From Thermincola carboxydiphila (GTDB taxonomy: Bacteria; Bacillota; Thermincolia; Thermincolales; UBA2595), in contig JAENZX010000005.1 in NCBI GenBank assembly GCA_016841045.1, forward strand, positions 100,172-164,171: DNA of 64,000 nt, given 5' to 3'. The position numbers and the translations under genes are program-made. Below, in pieces: positions 1 through 9,585 of this stretch. The notes beneath the pieces were generated by a model. The model did no database searches. It was not told the origin of the DNA and saw nothing but the letters and a program-made list of their open reading frames with translations. Within the stretch, counting starts at the first letter, position 1; each line of letters starts with the position of its first letter.

Positions 1-2
1 CG

Positions 3-497
3 GCAACCCTGGCAGTAGTTTGGCTGCTTAAAATTCCGGGACTGTTACTTGTTGGGGGAGTATTGTTAATACGTATAGCTTATAAATTGCTTGTGAGTGA
101 CAAATGCCATGATGTAAAAGAATGCAGCAATTTATCGAAAGCCATTCAAACAATAATAGTTGCAGATGCTTTGATGGGTCTGGATAACGTTTTGGCAGTT
201 GCAGGGGCAGCTCATGGAAATTTCCTGCTGGTAGTAATAGGACTTCTGATAAGTATACCAATAGTTGTATGGGGAAGCACAATAGTAATAAGACTTATAG
301 AGAGATACCCGTCCATAATATTTCTTGGGGCAGGAGTTTTGGGATGGACTGCTGCTAAGATGATAGTTGACGAACCCTTTATAGAAGCCTATTTAGCCAA
401 TAAACAGCTGCTTAAATGGGGTTTTGAAGCAATAGTAGTTCTGGGAGTGCTGTGGTATGGAAAAATAAAGAGAGAAGCTCCAGAAAAAGCATTGTAA
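3..497 (+). CDS. TerC-family integral membrane protein (5' truncated)
   Basis: The reading frame is open from the first bases of the window, so the true start lies upstream. The visible part is about 164 residues. It is strongly hydrophobic, with at least four membrane segments and a central ADALMGLDNVLAVAGAA block, the signature of the TerC/YjbE family; its acidic Asp and Asn residues lie inside membrane helices. Family members have been linked to metal (Mn2+) export or tellurite resistance. No neighbour here points to a substrate. The gene ends just before a strong hairpin terminator that it shares with the convergent hemerythrin gene. Family assignment is firm; the transported ion is unknown. 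Confidence 0.82.
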   Translation, partial: ATLAVVWLLKIPGLLLVGGVLLIRIAYKLLVSDKCHDVKECSNLSKAIQTIIVADALMGLDNVLAVAGAAHGNFLLVVIGLLISIPIVVWGSTIVIRLIERYPSIIFLGAGVLGWTAAKMIVDEPFIEAYLANKQLLKWGFEAIVVLGVLWYGKIKREAPEKAL

Positions 498-527
498 TTA
501 AACTGTTTGAAATAGGTATATGTTTGT

Positions 528-567
528 CACCGGTACCATGAATTAATAGTACCGGTGCTTTAATTTT
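528..567. terminator. Bidirectional Rho-independent terminator between terC-like gene and hemerythrin gene
   Basis: CACCGGTAC at 528-536 pairs perfectly with GTACCGGTG at 549-557, followed by a T-rich tract. It lies between two convergent genes. The hemerythrin stop codon falls in the T-rich tail. Confidence 0.75.
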
Positions 568-967
568 ACATCAGTTTTGGAAGCTCGTCCTCTTCTTTGA
601 TAATATGATGCCTGAGTACTTGAATCAAGGTTCCACTTATTTCAATTATCTTTTGATTATCCCGTTCCTCCACGGCATTGAAGAACTGGTCAAAAACAGA
701 GTAAAGAGCCTTATGCTCCATCAGCATGTTTTTGATGAAGGACTGTTCCTCAGGGCCGGCTTCGGATACATCTTTATAAACAGTTACTTCCTCGTTTTTA
801 AAGTGAGGGATTATTACGTCTTTTATCACATGTGCAAACTCCTCAAACTCAAGATAGGGGTTTGGTGACGGGTAACCTGCCTTTAAATCCATTATATTAC
901 CTTCCAATTTTGCCAGAAGAAGCAGTACCGCTTTGTGATCATCCTGATATACCTTAAGCCAGTTCAA
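566..967 (-). CDS. Hemerythrin-like HHE domain protein
   Basis: This 133-residue soluble protein has the HHE pattern of a non-haem di-iron four-helix bundle: H11, H55 and E59 (PHFKNEE), H85 (MEHKALY), H120/H121 and E125. Bacterial single-domain hemerythrins bind O2 or sense oxygen, NO or iron, which suits an anaerobe facing oxygen exposure (inference). The frame is open further upstream, but the start chosen is TTG at 967. It follows an AAAGGAGTGAG ribosome binding site and gives a protein of normal family length beginning MNWLK. Longer versions add about 31 residues with no homology sense. The gene is monocistronic and convergent with the TerC-like gene. Confidence 0.82.
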   Translation of the reverse strand: MNWLKVYQDDHKAVLLLLAKLEGNIMDLKAGYPSPNPYLEFEEFAHVIKDVIIPHFKNEEVTVYKDVSEAGPEEQSFIKNMLMEHKALYSVFDQFFNAVEERDNQKIIEISGTLIQVLRHHIIKEEDELPKLM

Positions 968-1167
968 AAATCTCACTCCTTTATTTATAACTGAATTATT
1001 ATTTTGTCTTATTATAGCATTTTTATCCAGTTTACTACAGTACAAATTCAGAGGATTCACCGCGTGGTCTGGCGAATAATTGAATTTAAAGTTAATTTTG
1101 TTAAAGTTTGATTTGTTATAGTAAATTGTGCAGAGTGAGTTAATTTTACGTGTCAGGGGTGAACGAA

Positions 1168-4100
1168 TTGAGCCTCCGTTTTATTTTGGGCCGGGCAGGG
1201 TCAGGTAAAACTCATTTTATATCAGACGCCATAAAAAAATCTATTTTAGAATCACCTGATGGACCTCAAGTAATATTACTCGTTCCAGAGCAAGCAACCT
1301 TCCAGATGGAACTGGACATGGTAAGGGATCTTGAAGGTGCGGTAAGAGCACAGGTGCTTAGTTTTCGCAGGCTGGCCCACCGGGTCTTCGTTGAAACCGG
1401 GGGGGCGGCTAGAATCCCTATAGGTGAACTTGGTAAGCGGATGGTTTTAAGGGAATTGCTGGAACAAAACAAGGAAAATCTCCGGGTCTTCGGTAAAAGC
1501 GCTGGACGAATTGGTTTTGCTGACTGCTTGGCCAGAACGATAGGGGAATTTAAAACTTACCTTATCACTCCCGAAAATCTGGACTTTGCCGGGCGCGTGA
1601 TGGAAAAGGCAGATTTACTAAAGAGTAAACTGGCTGACTTTAGTTTGCTTTACAGGCAAATGGAAGAATACCTATCAACACGCTATACAGATCCTGATGA
1701 TTACCTTAGCCTGCTTGTAGAAAAACTGCCCCTTGCTTCATCATTTAGGAAAGCCCAAATTTGGATTGATGGTTTTAAGGGGTTTACTCCCCAGGAAATA
1801 AAAGTTATAGAAAAATTGCTGGAAACCGCTGAAAGAGTCAATGTTGCCCTCTGTATAGACCCAGAAGTTACCACCGTTAATTTGGAAGATGACCATGTCT
1901 TTTATCCTGTTTGGGAAACTTACAAAAGAATTACGGATGCAGCAGCAAAAACGGGTGTCACAACAGAAAAAACCGTGATCATGGTTGATTCAGAAGCGGT
2001 AAAGTTTGATAAGGCTTCTGATATTGCATGGCTGGAAAAGCACTTTTTTACATATCCAGCTCCTGCCTACGCGGGGGATGATAAAAACATAAAAATAATT
2101 GCCGGGTCAAACAGAAGAGCTGAGGTGGAGGCATGCGCCAGAGAAATGATGCGCCTTGTAAGAGACGACGGGTACCGATGGCGTGACTTTGCAGTCCTTC
2201 TGCGTGATATGGAGCCTTATAATGAACTGATAAAGTCAGTATTTCAGGACTTTGGGATACCTGTCTTTCTTGACCGAAAAAGGAATGTACTGCACCATCC
2301 CTTGGTGGAACTTATCAGGTCAGTATTGGAGATTGCCGAAAAAAACTGGGCTTATCAACCTGTTTTTCGTTATCTTAAAACAGACCTAGTGCCTATTGAA
2401 CGTGAGAAAGTTTTTCTATTGGAAAACTATGTATTGGCTCATGGTATAAGAGGAGATAAATGGACTTCTGGTGACAACTGGCAATATGTGCGGCATTATA
2501 CCCTGGGCGAAGATGCTGCTGTATCTGAAGGGGAAAGGCAAATTTTGGAAGAGATAAATGAGGCCAGAAGGATTGCTTCACTGACAGCCGCTAATTTTAC
2601 TGCCAAGGTCGGAAAATGCCGGACGGTAAGAGAAAAGACTTCTGCCCTGTATGAACTCCTTGATGAGCTTAAAGCTGCAGAAACTATTGAAACATGGAGA
2701 ATAGAGGCAATTGACGCGGGTCTATTGGACAAGGCGCGCGAACATGCCCAGATTTGGTCAAATGTAATCAACCTCTTGGATGAGATGGTAGAAGCTCTCA
2801 GTGAAAAGGAACTTGACATCAAAACTTATCTTGAAGTGTTAGATGCAGGTTTTCAAAGCATGACCCTAAGTCTTATTCCTCCAGCTCTTGATCAGGTGCT
2901 TATTGCGTCATTGGACCGTTCAAGAAGCCCGGAGATTAAGGCTGCTTTTATCCTTGGGGTGAGCGAAGGAGTATTTCCTGCCAGAACAAGCGGGGATGGG
3001 GTTTTCAGTGATACTGAGAGAGAAAAACTTGATTCCATTGGTCTTTACTTATCTCCTGGAGGGAGGCGCAGGGCTTTTGAGGAACAGTATCTTGTGTATA
3101 CTGCCCTTACCAGAGCCAGTGAAAAAATATGGTTGAGTTTTCCTATGGCTGATGACGAGGGAAGGGCCAATAGTCCATCATACATTATCAGCCGTATCCA
3201 GGAACTTCTTCCAGGCATTGGGGTAATAAGCATGCAGGCAGAACCTGAAAATAACGACCTGGCCGAATGTGAAGAGTTTCTGGTCCATCCAGGGAGAGCC
3301 TTATCTTACCTTTTAAGCCGGCTGAGAACTGCCCAATCAGGGGAAGAGATAGGTGCAGTCTGGTGGAGACTATACAACTGGTTTATAAGCAATCGGCAGG
3401 AGGATAGCATTGTTTCGCTGTTTAACTCAATTTTTCACATTAACCGGGAAGAACCTATAGGCAGAGAGAAAAGCCTTGCCATATACGGTAGTCCAGTCAA
3501 AGCAAGTGTCTCGAGATTGGAAAAGTTCAGGGCCTGCCCTTTTGCACACTTTTCGTCTTATGGACTTAAACTTTCGGAGAGGAAGGTTTATCGACTGGAA
3601 GCCCCGGATATGGGCGAATTTTTTCACGCCGCCCTGAAGTGTTTTGCAGATAGGCTGGAAAAGGACGGACTTGACTGGGGAAATCTGAGCACTGAGGAAT
3701 GTCTTAAAATTTGTGATAAAATCATCGACGGACTAGCTCCACAGCTGCAGAGCGAAATTCTTTTGAGTACTGCCAGGTACAGATATCTGACCGGCAAACT
3801 GAAAAAGACGGTTAACCGGGCAGTCCTGACCCTGGCAGAACATGCACGACGTGGTGATTTTAGACCCAAATCAGTTGAACTGTCTTTTGGGCCGGGAGGT
3901 TCAATACCTCCTGTGGGGATACAATTACCCGATGGAATCCAGATGCAGCTCTCGGGTCGTATAGACCGCCTTGACGCAGCTGAAAAAGATGGGTCTGTCT
4001 ACTTAAGGGTTATTGATTATAAGTCCGCAGACCAGAGTGTGAAGCTGCCTGACATATATCACGGATTGAAACTGCAGCTTTTAACATACCTGCATGTGGC

Positions 4101-4635
4101 CCTTGAGCATTACTCTCAAAAGGGGCTTAAGGTAAAACCGGCCGGTATTTTCTACTATACAGTCAGAGAACCGCTCATTCCTGTCAGGGGGCCTCTGCCT
4201 GATGAAGAAGTTTCAAGGCTCATCCTGGGCAATTTGAAGATGAGAGGTTTTATTTTAGATGACAGGGAAGTGTTCAGAATGATGGATAACAAAACAGAAT
4301 CCGGCTGGTCGGAGCTGTTCCCTGTTGGAATAAAAAGAGACGGCACTTTTTACAGTGGGTCTCCTGTATTTAATGAGGGCCAGTTTACAGCTCTTACCAA
4401 TTATTTAAATAAAGTTTTTATGGAAGTAGGGGAGGAAATTGTTGCAGGAAACGTGACGATTCAACCTTTTCGTGATAAGGCCGTTACGGCATGTACCTTC
4501 TGCCAGTTTAAGCCTGTATGCAAATTCGACAACCTGTTACAGGGAAACACGTACCGAAGTCTGCCGAAGGTTTCTGAAGATGAAGTCTGGAAGCTGATAA
4601 CAGGTGATGGGGGTGAAACTAATGACCGGGCCTAG
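1168..4635 (+). CDS. addB: ATP-dependent helicase/nuclease subunit B, AddB
   Basis: AddB with AddA forms the Gram-positive recombination nuclease that resects double-strand breaks and recognises Chi. The protein has 1155 residues. An N-terminal Walker A (GRAGSGKT, K14) is followed by degenerate helicase domains. The C-terminal nuclease domain carries RIDRLD and the catalytic DYKS (D950, K952). Four cysteines of the Fe-S cluster that pins the nuclease domain are visible: C790 (FRACPF) and C1109, C1112 and C1118 (CTFCQFKPVC). TTG at 1168 is preferred over GTG at 1150 because AGGGGTGA lies 5 bases upstream and the protein then starts like Bacillus AddB. It overlaps addA by 14 bases, implying coupled translation. 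Confidence 0.95.
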   Translation: MSLRFILGRAGSGKTHFISDAIKKSILESPDGPQVILLVPEQATFQMELDMVRDLEGAVRAQVLSFRRLAHRVFVETGGAARIPIGELGKRMVLRELLEQNKENLRVFGKSAGRIGFADCLARTIGEFKTYLITPENLDFAGRVMEKADLLKSKLADFSLLYRQMEEYLSTRYTDPDDYLSLLVEKLPLASSFRKAQIWIDGFKGFTPQEIKVIEKLLETAERVNVALCIDPEVTTVNLEDDHVFYPVWETYKRITDAAAKTGVTTEKTVIMVDSEAVKFDKASDIAWLEKHFFTYPAPAYAGDDKNIKIIAGSNRRAEVEACAREMMRLVRDDGYRWRDFAVLLRDMEPYNELIKSVFQDFGIPVFLDRKRNVLHHPLVELIRSVLEIAEKNWAYQPVFRYLKTDLVPIEREKVFLLENYVLAHGIRGDKWTSGDNWQYVRHYTLGEDAAVSEGERQILEEINEARRIASLTAANFTAKVGKCRTVREKTSALYELLDELKAAETIETWRIEAIDAGLLDKAREHAQIWSNVINLLDEMVEALSEKELDIKTYLEVLDAGFQSMTLSLIPPALDQVLIASLDRSRSPEIKAAFILGVSEGVFPARTSGDGVFSDTEREKLDSIGLYLSPGGRRRAFEEQYLVYTALTRASEKIWLSFPMADDEGRANSPSYIISRIQELLPGIGVISMQAEPENNDLAECEEFLVHPGRALSYLLSRLRTAQSGEEIGAVWWRLYNWFISNRQEDSIVSLFNSIFHINREEPIGREKSLAIYGSPVKASVSRLEKFRACPFAHFSSYGLKLSERKVYRLEAPDMGEFFHAALKCFADRLEKDGLDWGNLSTEECLKICDKIIDGLAPQLQSEILLSTARYRYLTGKLKKTVNRAVLTLAEHARRGDFRPKSVELSFGPGGSIPPVGIQLPDGIQMQLSGRIDRLDAAEKDGSVYLRVIDYKSADQSVKLPDIYHGLKLQLLTYLHVALEHYSQKGLKVKPAGIFYYTVREPLIPVRGPLPDEEVSRLILGNLKMRGFILDDREVFRMMDNKTESGWSELFPVGIKRDGTFYSGSPVFNEGQFTALTNYLNKVFMEVGEEIVAGNVTIQPFRDKAVTACTFCQFKPVCKFDNLLQGNTYRSLPKVSEDEVWKLITGDGGETNDRA

Positions 4636-7600
4636 GTGGACTCCTGACCAGTCAGAGGCGATAACGGAACGCGGATGCAGCCTTCTAGTTTCCGCAGCTG
4701 CAGGTTCGGGTAAAACAGCAGTACTTGTTGAAAGAATTATCAAAAAGATAACAGATGAAGCCAACCCTGTTGACATTGACCGATTACTTGTGGTGACCTT
4801 TACTAAAGCAGCTGCAGCTGAAATGCGGGAACGAATAGGTGCTGCTATCAATAGGGAACTGAATAAAAATCCTGATTCAAGGCATCTGAACCGTCAGCTT
4901 ACCCTTCTGAACCGGGCTTCGATCACCACACTTCACTCCTTTTGTCTGGATGTCTTAAAGCAGTATTTTTACAGTATAGACCTTGACCCGGGTTTTAGGG
5001 TTGCTGATGATGGAGAAGCTGCCCTATTGAGGCTGGAGGTGCTGGAAGAACTTTTTGAAGAGCTGTATTCTTCGGGTTCAGAAGAATTCCATGCCCTTGT
5101 AGATGCTTATGGCGGAAATAAGGATGATGTATTACTGCAGGATATTATCCTCAGGCTCCGTGATTTTGCCTCCAGCAACCCCTGGCCTGAGGTTTGGCTG
5201 CAGACTTTGGCTGAAGGTTACCGGCATCCGGAGGGGTTACCCCTGGAGGAATCAGACTGGGGTAGGGAAATACTGTCCTGGCTTGAACTGCACCTGAGTG
5301 GCTGTAGAGATAGACTTAATAAAGCCCTTAACCTTTCACAGGTGCCCGGAGGGCCTGATGTATATTGTGAGAATCTCATGGATGATATGCGGATAATAGA
5401 CGATCTTTTAAATGCTGCCCGTATTTCCTGGGGGGAATTTTATCGTATAATAAATTCGGCTGAATTCACCAAGCTGAAATCCTGCCGAAGTAAAGATGTT
5501 GATGAAACATTAAAGAGCAGGGTTCAGTCTGCTAGGGATAAGGTAAAGAAAACTGTTAGCAGCATCAAATCAGATTTGTTTTCTCGTTCGCCGGAGGAAC
5601 TTGTGTCTGATTTATATTGTCTTGCGCCGCTGGTTGAAGAGCTGTGTGAACTTGTGATTGAGTTTGGCAATAGATACAGTAACGCTAAAAATCAGAGAGG
5701 GCTAGTGGATTTTTCTGACCTTGAGCACTACAGTCTCAGAATTTTGCTTGAGCAAGGCAGTAAGCCGGGAAAAGTAGTCCCTTCAGCTGTTGCCTGTGAA
5801 CTCCGTGAATATTTTGAAGAAGTCTTTGTTGATGAATATCAGGACATCAATGAAGTTCAGGAAACAGTCCTTAGACTGGTCTCACGGGAAAAAAGCAGCT
5901 CCAACAGATTTATGGTGGGGGATGTAAAGCAGAGCATCTATGGGTTCCGCTTGGCTGACCCAACACTTTTTATGCAGAAATATACTGATTATCCTAGAGA
6001 AAAAGGGTTTCCAGAGCGAGGTATAGACCTAAGACAAAATTTCCGCAGCAGAGAAGAAATAATTGATGCCGCTAACTATATTTTTCGCCAGATAATGACT
6101 GTTGGGCTAAGTGGTATCAGCTATGATGAAAAGGCAGAACTGGTTTACGGGGCACAGTTTCCCACTGCAGCTGAAGGGATTTCATGTGGTGCGGGACCGG
6201 TGGAGGTTCATCTGCTGGACAAAAAGGGAAATGAGGATGGGTCTGAATCCATTTGGGAACAACCGGGTTTTGAACTGGAGGATGCTGAAACATCATTTAC
6301 AAGTATGGGTGAAGTGGAAGAGCTTGATGCCCTGCAGAAGGAAGCGCGCCTGGTGGGAAATAGGATTGCCGAAATGGTACGAGGTCAGGGGGACGTGAAT
6401 GGCGCTGAATTCTGTATCTTTGACAAAGCTATCGGGGAATACAGACCTGTTCGCTACGGGGATATTGTAGTTTTACTTAGGACAACACGTAATACAGCAA
6501 ATGTTTTTATAGATGAATTCCGCAAACTGGGAATACCTGCGTATGCAGACCTGGGGACGGGGTACTTTGAGGCTGTTGAAGTTGATACAGTTATGTCACT
6601 CTTGAGAGTAATCGATAATCCGAGACAGGATATCCCCCTTACTGCAGTACTTAGGTCGCCGATGGTTGGTTTGAACGCGGCGGAACTGGCGGCAGTGAGG
6701 CTCAGGAATGCAGGGGCAGAATATTACGATTGTGTCAGAATATCTGCCGAACTGGGTGAAACCCCGGCAGATTTAAAAATCCGTAAGTTTCTGGAAGTAT
6801 TAGAAAAATGGAGAACTATGGCAAGGCAGGGACCGCTGTCAGAGCTTATTTGGCAGCTTTACAATGAAACAGGCTACTACACATATGTTGGCGGAATGCC
6901 GAGTGGGAGTCAGCGCCAAGCTAACCTCCGTGCGCTGCACGACAAGGCTCGGCAGTACGAAGCAACAAGTTTTAGAGGTCTTTTCCGGTTTCTGCGTTTT
7001 ATAGAGAAGTTTCGGGAGAGCGGCAGTGACTTCGGAGCTGCCAGAGCACTGGGTGAAAGTGAAGATGTGGTCAGAATTATAAGTATTCATAAGAGTAAAG
7101 GTTTGGAATTTCCGGTTGTCATTACTGCAGGTCTGGGAAAGCAGTTTAACCTAAATGACCTTAGGGAAAAAGCGTTATTACAAAAGATTCTTGGACTCGG
7201 TTTGCCAGTGGTTGATCTAAACAATTGTTTAACTTACCAAACAGTTGCGCAGTTTGCCATTAAGAAGCGGCTTCACATGGACCTGTTGGCCGAAGAAATG
7301 AGAATTCTTTATGTTGCTCTAACCAGGGCGAAAGAGAAGTTAATTCTGGTGGGTACTGTCTCAGATTTGGTGAAAAATGTTTCCCGATGGTGTGAAATTG
7401 CCACTGGAGAGAAGCTGGAACTTCCCGATTCTGCTTTGGCAGAAGCCAGGACTTTTCTGGATTGGATAGGTCCCGCCCTTGCCCGGCACCGGGACGGAAC
7501 AATTCTATGGGAGATGGGAAGCGGTTCATCAAGCCGCACAGGACCGATTTTTGATGACATATCTTGTTTTCAGGTCAAATTACATCAAGAGGTCACCCAG

Positions 7601-8389
7601 CTTGAAGTATGCTTTGAACAGGCAGCGGATAGCAGAGAATGGCTTGAAGCAGTACGAAGGCTTGAGCCTATTCCAATAGAAACAGGAGTTGAAGCTATTG
7701 AAAGGATGCTTAACTGGCAGTATCCTTACCAGAAAATAGTGGGCAGACCTGCCAAGGCTTCTGTGACAGAGCTTAAAAGAAGGTTTGCGTCAGAGGAGGA
7801 TAACGTAAATCAGGTAATAAAACAACGTAACTTTATATCACCAAGGCCGACTTTTCTCACCCGCTCTTCAGCTCTATCGCCGGCGGAACGGGGGTTAGCG
7901 ATGCACCTTGTTATGCAGCATATCGAATTCCGGGAAGGTCTGACGGAAGACGAAATCAGAGAAGAAATCAGCCGTATGACTGCTGTAGAACTGCTTACAC
8001 CTGAACAGGCCGCAGCTGTGGATACAGATAAAATATTGGGATTTTTCAAATCGGATATTGGGAGAAGGGTTGTACGGGCCGATGTTGTTAGAAAAGAAAT
8101 ACCCTTTACTCTTGCGGTACCAGCAGACAGGATTTACGCCGAACTTGATGAAACCTGCGGAGAAAAGGTGCTCCTGCAGGGTGTAATAGACTGCCTCTTT
8201 GCCGAGGGTGATGGATACATACTGATTGATTATAAAACTGACACCGGCCCGATAGAAGAAATCGTGAAAAACTACCAGGTCCAGTTAAATCTCTACGCAG
8301 AGGCCGTAGAAACCATTCTCAAAAAGCCGGTTAGGGAGAAGTACCTGTATCTCTTCCACTATGGTCAGGCAGTGAGGTGCAAATTTTAA
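4622..8389 (+). CDS. addA: ATP-dependent helicase/nuclease subunit A, AddA
   Basis: This is the UvrD/SF1 motor and second nuclease of AddAB, 1255 residues. Helicase motifs appear in order: Walker A AGSGKT (K31), TFTKAAAAEMRER, Walker B VDEYQD (D404/E405), GDVKQSIYGFR, SIHKSKGLEFP and YVALTRAKEK. The C-terminal RecB-type nuclease motif is IDYKTD (D1203, K1205). The ATG at 4622 follows GGGGGTGA at ideal spacing inside the end of addB; in-frame GTG and ATG codons 15-18 bases upstream are less well placed. All catalytic residues seem intact, so the complex should be a functional double-nuclease. Confidence 0.95.
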   Translation: MTGPRWTPDQSEAITERGCSLLVSAAAGSGKTAVLVERIIKKITDEANPVDIDRLLVVTFTKAAAAEMRERIGAAINRELNKNPDSRHLNRQLTLLNRASITTLHSFCLDVLKQYFYSIDLDPGFRVADDGEAALLRLEVLEELFEELYSSGSEEFHALVDAYGGNKDDVLLQDIILRLRDFASSNPWPEVWLQTLAEGYRHPEGLPLEESDWGREILSWLELHLSGCRDRLNKALNLSQVPGGPDVYCENLMDDMRIIDDLLNAARISWGEFYRIINSAEFTKLKSCRSKDVDETLKSRVQSARDKVKKTVSSIKSDLFSRSPEELVSDLYCLAPLVEELCELVIEFGNRYSNAKNQRGLVDFSDLEHYSLRILLEQGSKPGKVVPSAVACELREYFEEVFVDEYQDINEVQETVLRLVSREKSSSNRFMVGDVKQSIYGFRLADPTLFMQKYTDYPREKGFPERGIDLRQNFRSREEIIDAANYIFRQIMTVGLSGISYDEKAELVYGAQFPTAAEGISCGAGPVEVHLLDKKGNEDGSESIWEQPGFELEDAETSFTSMGEVEELDALQKEARLVGNRIAEMVRGQGDVNGAEFCIFDKAIGEYRPVRYGDIVVLLRTTRNTANVFIDEFRKLGIPAYADLGTGYFEAVEVDTVMSLLRVIDNPRQDIPLTAVLRSPMVGLNAAELAAVRLRNAGAEYYDCVRISAELGETPADLKIRKFLEVLEKWRTMARQGPLSELIWQLYNETGYYTYVGGMPSGSQRQANLRALHDKARQYEATSFRGLFRFLRFIEKFRESGSDFGAARALGESEDVVRIISIHKSKGLEFPVVITAGLGKQFNLNDLREKALLQKILGLGLPVVDLNNCLTYQTVAQFAIKKRLHMDLLAEEMRILYVALTRAKEKLILVGTVSDLVKNVSRWCEIATGEKLELPDSALAEARTFLDWIGPALARHRDGTILWEMGSGSSSRTGPIFDDISCFQVKLHQEVTQLEVCFEQAADSREWLEAVRRLEPIPIETGVEAIERMLNWQYPYQKIVGRPAKASVTELKRRFASEEDNVNQVIKQRNFISPRPTFLTRSSALSPAERGLAMHLVMQHIEFREGLTEDEIREEISRMTAVELLTPEQAAAVDTDKILGFFKSDIGRRVVRADVVRKEIPFTLAVPADRIYAELDETCGEKVLLQGVIDCLFAEGDGYILIDYKTDTGPIEEIVKNYQVQLNLYAEAVETILKKPVREKYLYLFHYGQAVRCKF

Positions 8390-8460
8390 CCGAATAATGA
8401 TAAAGGAATTTTTGCTCCAGTTACAGAAATGGGAAAATATGTGTGTCAAGAGGAGGGTTT

Positions 8461-9585
8461 ATGGTGGGATTAAAAATATTACATACCGGTGACTTACATA
8501 TTGGAATGAAATTTAACAGCTATCCAGAATTGATTAGGGACCAACTCATAAAAGCTAGATTTAATGTTTTGCAAACTTTAGTTAATAAGGCCAATAATGA
8601 ACAATGTAATATTTTGGCTGTGGCTGGAGACTTATTTGATAAGATAACTGTTCCCAAAAAAGATATTGAAAAAGCTCTTTCAATTTTAGAAGGTTTTGCA
8701 GGTGATTGTATATTAATTCTCCCAGGTAATCATGATTATGATAATGGCATGGTAGAGCTGTGGGATTTTTTTAAAAAGAAGCATTCAGACAAAGTAATAC
8801 TTATTAATGAAAATAGGGTGTATTCATTAGAATCACATGATTTGGATGTGGCAATATATCCCGCTGGGTGCAATAGAAAACACAGTAAACAAAACAATCT
8901 TGGTTGGATAAAAGAAATTTCTAAACAGCCAGAGGCTAAATGGCACATTGGGCTTGCCCATGGAGCTTTGGAAGGGGTATCCCCTGACATGAGCCAGCAA
9001 TACTTCTTCATGACTACTAGAGAATTGGAGGAGTTGCCTATTGACATTTGGTTATTAGGGCATACCCATGCCCCATATCCTGCTCAATCATCTGTGACAG
9101 GAAATAAAATTTTTAATGCTGGCTCACCTGAACCAGATGGCATGGACTGCACACATTCTGGTCACGCCTGGCTTCTAGAGATTGATGAAAAGAAAAATGT
9201 TACTGCAGAGTTAATTAATTCAGGCACTTATCGGTTTATTGACACCACCGCAATGATTGAAGATGGTAGTTCTTTTGAGTCAATTAAAAGGCGGTGCTTA
9301 AAAGACGGTGCTGATACAACTCTATTGCGTCTAAAACTAAAAGGCAGGATTGACCAAGATTTATTTAGACAAAAAGAGTCTTTTTACAAAGAATTAGAAA
9401 GTAAACTTGCATACCTTAAGATAGATGACACTGAGTTGGGAGTTAAAATTACAGGGGATATAATTGATAGTGAATTCACTTCTGGCTCATTCCCACACCA
9501 ATTTTTAAATGAGCTGTTTAGCGACGGAGATGAAGACGCACTTCAGATTGCTTACGAATTGATTCAGGGGGTTAAAGCAATATGA
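8461..9585 (+). CDS. SbcD/YhaO-like metallophosphoesterase nuclease subunit
   Basis: This 374-residue calcineurin-like phosphoesterase has all Mre11-type metal motifs: DLH (D11, H13), AGDLFD, GNHD, LAHG and GHTHAP. Such proteins pair with an SMC-like ATPase to trim DNA ends and hairpins. ATG at 8461 has a textbook AGAGGAGG site, whereas the GTG at 8443 does not. The stop overlaps the start of the next gene (ATGA), so the two subunits are coupled. The base composition looks more A+T rich than addAB just upstream, a hint that the pair has a different history. SbcD and YhaO cannot be told apart from sequence alone. Confidence 0.85.
   Translation: MVGLKILHTGDLHIGMKFNSYPELIRDQLIKARFNVLQTLVNKANNEQCNILAVAGDLFDKITVPKKDIEKALSILEGFAGDCILILPGNHDYDNGMVELWDFFKKKHSDKVILINENRVYSLESHDLDVAIYPAGCNRKHSKQNNLGWIKEISKQPEAKWHIGLAHGALEGVSPDMSQQYFFMTTRELEELPIDIWLLGHTHAPYPAQSSVTGNKIFNAGSPEPDGMDCTHSGHAWLLEIDEKKNVTAELINSGTYRFIDTTAMIEDGSSFESIKRRCLKDGADTTLLRLKLKGRIDQDLFRQKESFYKELESKLAYLKIDDTELGVKITGDIIDSEFTSGSFPHQFLNELFSDGDEDALQIAYELIQGVKAI

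Noticed and set aside
605..868. 87-residue plus-strand open frame
   Set aside because: Antisense to the hemerythrin gene, whose metal ligands are all on the minus strand.
2496..2822. Minus-strand open frame inside addB
   Set aside because: Low-complexity Ser/Ala shadow of the addB reading frame.
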